The notes beneath the pieces were generated by a model. That model was not told the origin of the DNA. It searched no databases and was given only the letters and a program-made list of their open reading frames with translations. Positions 6,955 to 10,693 of a stretch of 10,693 nt of DNA are shown here, in pieces. Source of the stretch: DAIDJM01 sp964250215 (GTDB lineage Bacteria > Pseudomonadota > Alphaproteobacteria > Acetobacterales > Acetobacteraceae); NCBI GenBank assembly GCA_964250215.1, contig CAXUEX010000097.1, forward strand, positions 1-10,693, read 5' to 3'. Positions within the stretch are counted from its first letter, which is position 1, and each line of letters starts with the position of its first letter. The translations under genes and the position numbers were made by a program.

Positions 6955-7856
6955 GCCGCCGCGCGCCCCGGCAGACGCAAATCGCGCGCCGCCTTGGCCG
7001 CGAAACTGCCGATCAACGCGCGCGCGTAATGCGGCGCCGGCAGCCGGCGAAGCTTGCGGTGAAACAGGCTGTTCGGATACAGATACCCGCCCAGCCCCAC
7101 GCGATATTTCAGCAGGCTCGCCACGTAGCGCGGCGCATCCAGCACCGGATGCACGAAGCTTCCCGCCCGCTCGGTCTCCACATCCGATTCAAGATAAGGC
7201 GGCCAGTGATCGTAATCCGCCACATCGCCGAACGCCGATAGCTCGCCGATGCGCAAACCCGCCGCCGCCAGCTCGGTGGGAATGAACCCTTCGCACATCG
7301 GCCACGCTGACAGGATGCCGGCCCGGAAATCGTCCGACATCGCCAGCCGCCGTTGCCGAAGATGCGCAATCGCCGCGGGTGTAAACGCCGAAACGCAGAT
7401 GAGCTGATGCAGAATACGATCCAGTGGATAGGCCGGCGTGCAGCTGGAAAGCCAGAACCATTCAGATGTCGGCTGGCCTTTCGTCAAACCGACGAAATCC
7501 AAACCCTGCGCCAGCACCTGCTCGGCAAACGCGAAAACCGGCAAATTGATCGCAGCATCGTATTCGGTCTGCACATACAGATTGTAGCCCGGAGCCTGTT
7601 CGGGCAAAGCATAGAGCGGATAATCGCCATTATACCATAGCAGATTGCCGCTGCCCGCGCGGGCGAAGCCTTGGTCAAGGAATTGCTGCGCCGTCACGCG
7701 AACCACCCGATCATGCGGGATGCCGGCAACCGCGCCGCCGGTTTCATCCACCAGCACGATCCGGTCGCATCCCTTCGCCGCGACGCCCAGGCGATCGAAC
7801 TGACGTTGAACGAAATCGTCCCAGAGATGCGTACGAAAGATCAGCGCCACCCGCAT
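6951..7856 (-). CDS. Unrecognised protein of a polysaccharide operon, possible glycosyltransferase
   Basis: This 301-residue protein starts MRVALIFRTHLWDDFVQRQF and belongs to no family I can name with confidence. Strand-like pieces VALIFRTH (3-10) and DRIVLVDET (31-39) are followed by LLWYNGDYPLYAL (72-84) and YNLYVQTEYDAAIN (91-104). This could be a GT-A-like layout, with E98/D100 in the place of a metal-binding acidic motif. CEGFIPTELAAAG (188-200) may be an acceptor-side block. There is no signal peptide or clear membrane helix, so it is probably cytosolic. The start is fixed by GGAG (7868-7865) 8 bases upstream and by a one-base overlap (TGATG) with the stop of the GT4 gene; a longer reading to 7973 lies inside that gene. 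It overlaps glf by four bases. The position between a GT4 gene and glf suggests a sugar-transfer or polymer-modification role, perhaps galactofuranosyl transfer, but this is inference. Confidence 0.85.
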   Translation of the reverse strand: MRVALIFRTHLWDDFVQRQFDRLGVAAKGCDRIVLVDETGGAVAGIPHDRVVRVTAQQFLDQGFARAGSGNLLWYNGDYPLYALPEQAPGYNLYVQTEYDAAINLPVFAFAEQVLAQGLDFVGLTKGQPTSEWFWLSSCTPAYPLDRILHQLICVSAFTPAAIAHLRQRRLAMSDDFRAGILSAWPMCEGFIPTELAAAGLRIGELSAFGDVADYDHWPPYLESDVETERAGSFVHPVLDAPRYVASLLKYRVGLGGYLYPNSLFHRKLRRLPAPHYARALIGSFAAKAARDLRLPGRAAA

Positions 7857-9046
7857 CACAGCAGCTCCAGTGAAGCGGTCTCTGCGCGCACCCGATGCCG
7901 GGCCAGCCATTGCCGGCGCGCCTCCTGGTACACAAGCCGCGTCTTCTCGGCCACCTCGCGCCATTCCGGCCACGCACGCGCCAGTTGTGCAACCGCAACG
8001 GCAGCACGCTGCCGGAAATTCGGATCCAGAACCATATCCTGCATGGCAGCCGCCAATGTCGCAACATCGCCACGCGGCACCAGCCTGCCATGCACGCCGT
8101 CCGTGAGCGTTTCGGCGAAACTGCCGAGACCCGTCGCGATCATCGGCGCGCCGTGCGAAGCGGCCAGCGCCAGCACGCCGCTCGCCTCGATCTCGCGATA
8201 CGGAAACACCGCTACCGTATTCGCGCCGAAATGCGCCGCTATATCGGCATCGGCAATGAAACCCGGGCTGATCCGCACGCGATCGGCAATGCCCAGCCGG
8301 CTCGCAAGCTGCTGCAACGGCTTCAAATCCATATACGGCTTGCCGGCGATATGCACCCGGGCGCGCTGCCGAACCGCCGGCGCCATGCGCGCGAACGCTT
8401 CGATCAGCAGGTCCGGTCCTTTATAGGGCTTGATCTTGCCGAACAGCAGAAACTCCACGTCGCCATTTGCCGGCGCGAGCACTGGCGTCGGGGCATAGGC
8501 GCCATGCGGCAGAATGGCGACCCGATCGCGCCCCAGCCCGCGCGCCTGCAATCGCGCCGCCCCCTGCTCCGTGTGCACGATCAGCCGGTCGAACAAATTC
8601 AGCGCGCCAGCCTGACCGAAACGCTGCAAGAATGACGCCGGATTGCCGTTGAACGGCTCCGTATCGTGCACCGTCAGCACCAACGGGGCCAGAAGATGCA
8701 GCGCATGCAGGGCCGGCCGGTCCAGCAGCGGCAGCGGCAGCCACTGCACATGGATCACATCCGGCCGCTCTGCCGCCATGCGGCGCAGCAGGCCAAGCAG
8801 CGATACCCCATGATCCACGCCCTTGATCGCCAGCCGCAACGGGTCCGGCATTGCTCGCACATTGCTTCTATCCGCCACGCGATAGAACCCGCCGGAAATT
8901 TCCGCGCCGCCAGCCTCGCCGTCGCGATCGGGATCGGCGCGCCGTCCATGCAGCACCACATGGTCGCCCGCCGCCGTCAATGCCGCGGCCAACGCCGAAT
9001 CGTAAGGCAAGGTGAACAGCGAGGGATCGAGCAGGGCAACGCGCAT
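7856..9046 (-). CDS. Glycosyltransferase, GT4 family
   Basis: This 396-residue enzyme has the two-domain GT-B design of retaining GT4 transferases. The N-terminal half begins MRVALLDPSLF and includes PDVIHVQWLPLPLL (95-108) and LVLTVHDTEPFNG (122-134). The C-terminal Glycos_transf_1 domain begins near EFLLFGKIKPYKGPDLLIEA (198-217). The donor site follows as VAVFPYREIEASGVLALAAS (278-297), GAPMIAT and the HGRLVPRGD block. The glutamates of the usual E-x7-E signature are not perfectly placed; E285/E287 and the SGVLALA segment correspond to it. It has no membrane segment. The ATG at 9046 comes 5 bases after the preceding stop and only a weak AAGGG lies upstream, so coupling to the GT2 gene is likely. 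It probably adds one sugar to the lipid-linked repeat unit; donor and acceptor cannot be read from the sequence. Confidence 0.92.
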   Translation of the reverse strand: MRVALLDPSLFTLPYDSALAAALTAAGDHVVLHGRRADPDRDGEAGGAEISGGFYRVADRSNVRAMPDPLRLAIKGVDHGVSLLGLLRRMAAERPDVIHVQWLPLPLLDRPALHALHLLAPLVLTVHDTEPFNGNPASFLQRFGQAGALNLFDRLIVHTEQGAARLQARGLGRDRVAILPHGAYAPTPVLAPANGDVEFLLFGKIKPYKGPDLLIEAFARMAPAVRQRARVHIAGKPYMDLKPLQQLASRLGIADRVRISPGFIADADIAAHFGANTVAVFPYREIEASGVLALAASHGAPMIATGLGSFAETLTDGVHGRLVPRGDVATLAAAMQDMVLDPNFRQRAAVAVAQLARAWPEWREVAEKTRLVYQEARRQWLARHRVRAETASLELL

Positions 9047-9051
9047 GAAAT

Positions 9052-10245
9052 TCAATCGCCCTTGCCGAGTTGGAGCGCTAGCGGCCGCGAGTCCGCGCGC
9101 CGCGCGGTCGCCGGTGGTGTCCATGTCTGGAAGCGCGCGCCGCGAAAGGATTCCGCCACGCCGATCCCGGTCGCGGTCAACGCCAGCAATATGTTGCGCA
9201 ACGCGCCGAGTGGCCCGGATTTGGCACCGGCCAGAACAAACGCGCCGGGCGCCGCCAATGCCAGCAACAGCGCCGCCGTCGTCGATGCCCCGGCCAGCGC
9301 CAGCCCCACCAGCACGCAGGCCGCACCCAGTGCCAGCAAATAAATCGAAACCCAACGAATGAGCTTGTGCGACACGTATTTGTAAAGCTCGAACGCGGGC
9401 AACCGGCGCAATTGCGGCCAAAGCGCGCGGTGCACGTTCATCGCCTGACAGGCGATGCGGATTTTCCGCCGCACCTCCTCGCGTGCGGAGGCCACCGGCG
9501 GCTCGCTCGCAAGCGCCTCCGCCTGCCGTACGATCCGAAAACCTTGTAGTAAAACGTGGAACGAAACGAACATGTCGTCGATCAGATCGGCCGGCGGCGG
9601 CACATGCAGCGCGCGCCGGATCGCGAAAATCGACCCATCCGCGCCCATCACCGATCCCGTCGCTGATTCCAGGGCCTTGATCCGCTCTTCAAGCTGCCAA
9701 TAACGCGACCCCACCTCCGCCGCGGCGCCGCCGGAATCGGCAGCGGAATAACGCAGGTGCCCGCAAACGCACCCCACCGCGGGATCGGCGAACGGCTCGG
9801 CAAGCCGCGCCATGGCACCCGGCGCAAAGCTCACATTCGCATCGCTGAAAACCACAATCTCGGCATCGGTCGATTCCACCAACCGGTTCATGCCGAAGCT
9901 CTTGCCCTGCCGCGAAGCGGAAGCCAGCACGCGAATGCGGTCCCGATACGGTGCAAGCGCCGCAAGCGTGCCATCGGTGGCGCCATCGACATAGACAAGG
10001 ATATCGAGCGTCGGAAATTCCGCCCGCGCCAGCAGAAGATTTTCCACCCGCGCAGCGATGTTCGCCGCCTCGTTATAAGCGCATACGCACACCGCCAAAC
10101 CGGCGGGGCGCCACTCCCGGTCATACCCGATCGGCCGCGGCCGCAACCGCGCCAGAACGGCAAGGCTCGGCGCATAGGTCAGGAAAGGATGCGCCGCCGC
10201 CGCCAGAAGCAGCGCGCCGCAGCCCAGCAGAAGCCAAGCCATCAT
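9052..10245 (-). CDS. Membrane glycosyltransferase, family 2 (GT-A)
   Basis: This 397-residue enzyme is a processive-type or ExoA-like GT2. An N-terminal membrane helix (about 3-22) is followed by the catalytic domain. AVCVCAYNEAANIAARVENL (51-70) is the nucleotide-binding opening. D88 in VDGATDGT and D135 in FSDANVSF (a DxN variant of DxD) are the likely donor and metal residues. ADGSIFAIRR (202-211) and IDDMF (222-226, the place of the usual catalytic acid) follow, then KIRIACQAM (261-269), in the position of the QxxRW region but diverged. About three hydrophobic helices follow (297-318, 322-340, 349-366), so the enzyme sits in the inner membrane facing the cytoplasm. I took the ATG at 10245, which overlaps the upstream stop as ATGA; a second ATG follows at once. 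A longer reading to 10404 adds only Gly/Arg-rich residues antiparallel in style to real protein and lies inside the upstream gene. Confidence 0.92.
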   Translation of the reverse strand: MMAWLLLGCGALLLAAAAHPFLTYAPSLAVLARLRPRPIGYDREWRPAGLAVCVCAYNEAANIAARVENLLLARAEFPTLDILVYVDGATDGTLAALAPYRDRIRVLASASRQGKSFGMNRLVESTDAEIVVFSDANVSFAPGAMARLAEPFADPAVGCVCGHLRYSAADSGGAAAEVGSRYWQLEERIKALESATGSVMGADGSIFAIRRALHVPPPADLIDDMFVSFHVLLQGFRIVRQAEALASEPPVASAREEVRRKIRIACQAMNVHRALWPQLRRLPAFELYKYVSHKLIRWVSIYLLALGAACVLVGLALAGASTTAALLLALAAPGAFVLAGAKSGPLGALRNILLALTATGIGVAESFRGARFQTWTPPATARRADSRPLALQLGKGD

Positions 10246-10693
10246 GGGCGCAACAGGATCGCCGCCAGCCCGCCCCGCGCCGCGCGCAGCGCCCTCGCCA
10301 CCTCCAGCGCACGCGCCTGCAGAAGTCCCGTCTCCGCAACAAGCACCGGTAGATCCACACGCGCCGCCAGCACCGAAGCGCCGTCTCCTACCAGGCCTGT
10401 GCAAACCACCAGATCGTAATCTTCCCGCGCCTCGGCAAGCAAATTCTCGATGCCGATCTCATCCTGCGCCGAAAAATCCAGCGCGGCGGTATCCAGCGAA
10501 GGGATTGCATCCGGCACGATGCTGGGGCGCCAATCGCCATCCGGCATCGCCACCGCAGGTTTGCCGCCACCGAGCAGCAGCACGCGCTTGCCGTCCAAAG
10601 CCGCCACCCGGGCAAAGGCCAGCGCCACATCCGCGCTCGGCTTTGCGCTGCCGCCACCAATGAAACCGAGCACGCGAATGCCGCGCGCGCGCG
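10242..10693 (-). CDS. C-terminal part of a chain-length/BY-kinase-like protein with a degenerate ATP site (partial)
   Basis: The frame is open through the right edge; the visible part is about 150 residues. It fits the C-terminal ATPase-like domain of polysaccharide co-polymerases (Wzz/CpsD-CapB type). RGIRVLGFIGGGSAKPSADV sits where the Walker A loop should be, followed by AFARVAALDGKRVLLLGGGK, where the Walker A' (LLIDAD-like) strand should be. EDYDLVVCTGL takes the place of Walker B, and LPVLVAETGLLQARALEVARAL matches the late strand-helix pair. The key residues are lost: GGGSAKPS is not a proper GxxxxGK(S/T), LLLGGGK lacks the acidic pair, and VVCTG lacks the Walker B aspartate. No tyrosine cluster is seen at the end. 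It probably helps control polymer length or export without kinase activity. The GTG at 10673 inside the frame is unlikely to be the true start. The family call is moderate because the N-terminal part is not in the window. Confidence 0.7.
   Translation of the reverse strand, partial: RARGIRVLGFIGGGSAKPSADVALAFARVAALDGKRVLLLGGGKPAVAMPDGDWRPSIVPDAIPSLDTAALDFSAQDEIGIENLLAEAREDYDLVVCTGLVGDGASVLAARVDLPVLVAETGLLQARALEVARALRAARGGLAAILLRP

Noticed and set aside
4534..7029. Plus-strand open frame of about 831 codons
   Set aside because: It runs antisense through the riboswitch, the exported-protein gene and glf, with Arg/Ala-rich content and no recognisable motif.
7857..7973. N-terminal extension of the 301-residue gene to 7973
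   Set aside because: It lies wholly inside the GT4 gene, and a good ribosome site precedes the ATG at 7856.
9047..9421. N-terminal extension of the GT4 gene up to 9421
   Set aside because: The added residues are Gly/Arg-rich and overlap the end of the GT2 gene in another frame; real GT4 homology starts at the ATG at 9046.
10681..10693. CG dinucleotide run at the right edge as a repeat element
   Set aside because: It reads as Arg/Ala codons in the open frame and is too short to be more than local GC bias.

Overview
The window is a GC-rich piece of a bacterial chromosome in which every supported gene lies on the minus strand, so it reads biologically from right to left. Single-chain GcvP, gene order gcvT-gcvH-gcvP behind a tandem glycine riboswitch, very high GC and the style of the polysaccharide genes suggest an alphaproteobacterium, perhaps Acetobacteraceae or a relative. 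This placement is an inference from gene style, not from a marker gene.

Region 1 (10693 down to 5794) is the distal part of an exopolysaccharide or capsule operon. It holds the C-terminal part of a chain-length/BY-kinase-like protein that runs off the right edge and whose nucleotide site looks degenerate. Then come a membrane-anchored family 2 glycosyltransferase, a GT4 glycosyltransferase, an unrecognised 301-residue protein, and UDP-galactopyranose mutase (glf). The genes overlap by 1 to 4 bases or are 5 bases apart, so they are probably co-transcribed and translationally coupled. Glf makes UDP-galactofuranose, so the polymer probably contains galactofuranose.

Region 2 (5793 down to 4653) holds a stand-alone gene for an exported 320-residue protein with eight cysteines after the signal peptide, in a family I know only as uncharacterised. 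Its leader is rich in small hairpins. A terminator-like hairpin follows it.

Region 3 (4652 down to 26) is the glycine cleavage operon: a candidate promoter, a tandem glycine riboswitch, gcvT (T-protein), gcvH (H-protein) and gcvP (P-protein). The three proteins, with the shared L-protein (lipoamide dehydrogenase, not in the window), oxidise glycine to CO2, ammonia and methylene-tetrahydrofolate. The riboswitch would turn the operon on when glycine is abundant.

The main anomaly is gcvT. It is frameshifted by one missing base near 3598-3600, and the shifted frame stays open into gcvH, giving a potential GcvT-GcvH fusion. It also lacks a canonical in-frame start codon at its expected N-terminus. 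gcvH and gcvP are intact, so sequencing or assembly error and recent inactivation are both possible.
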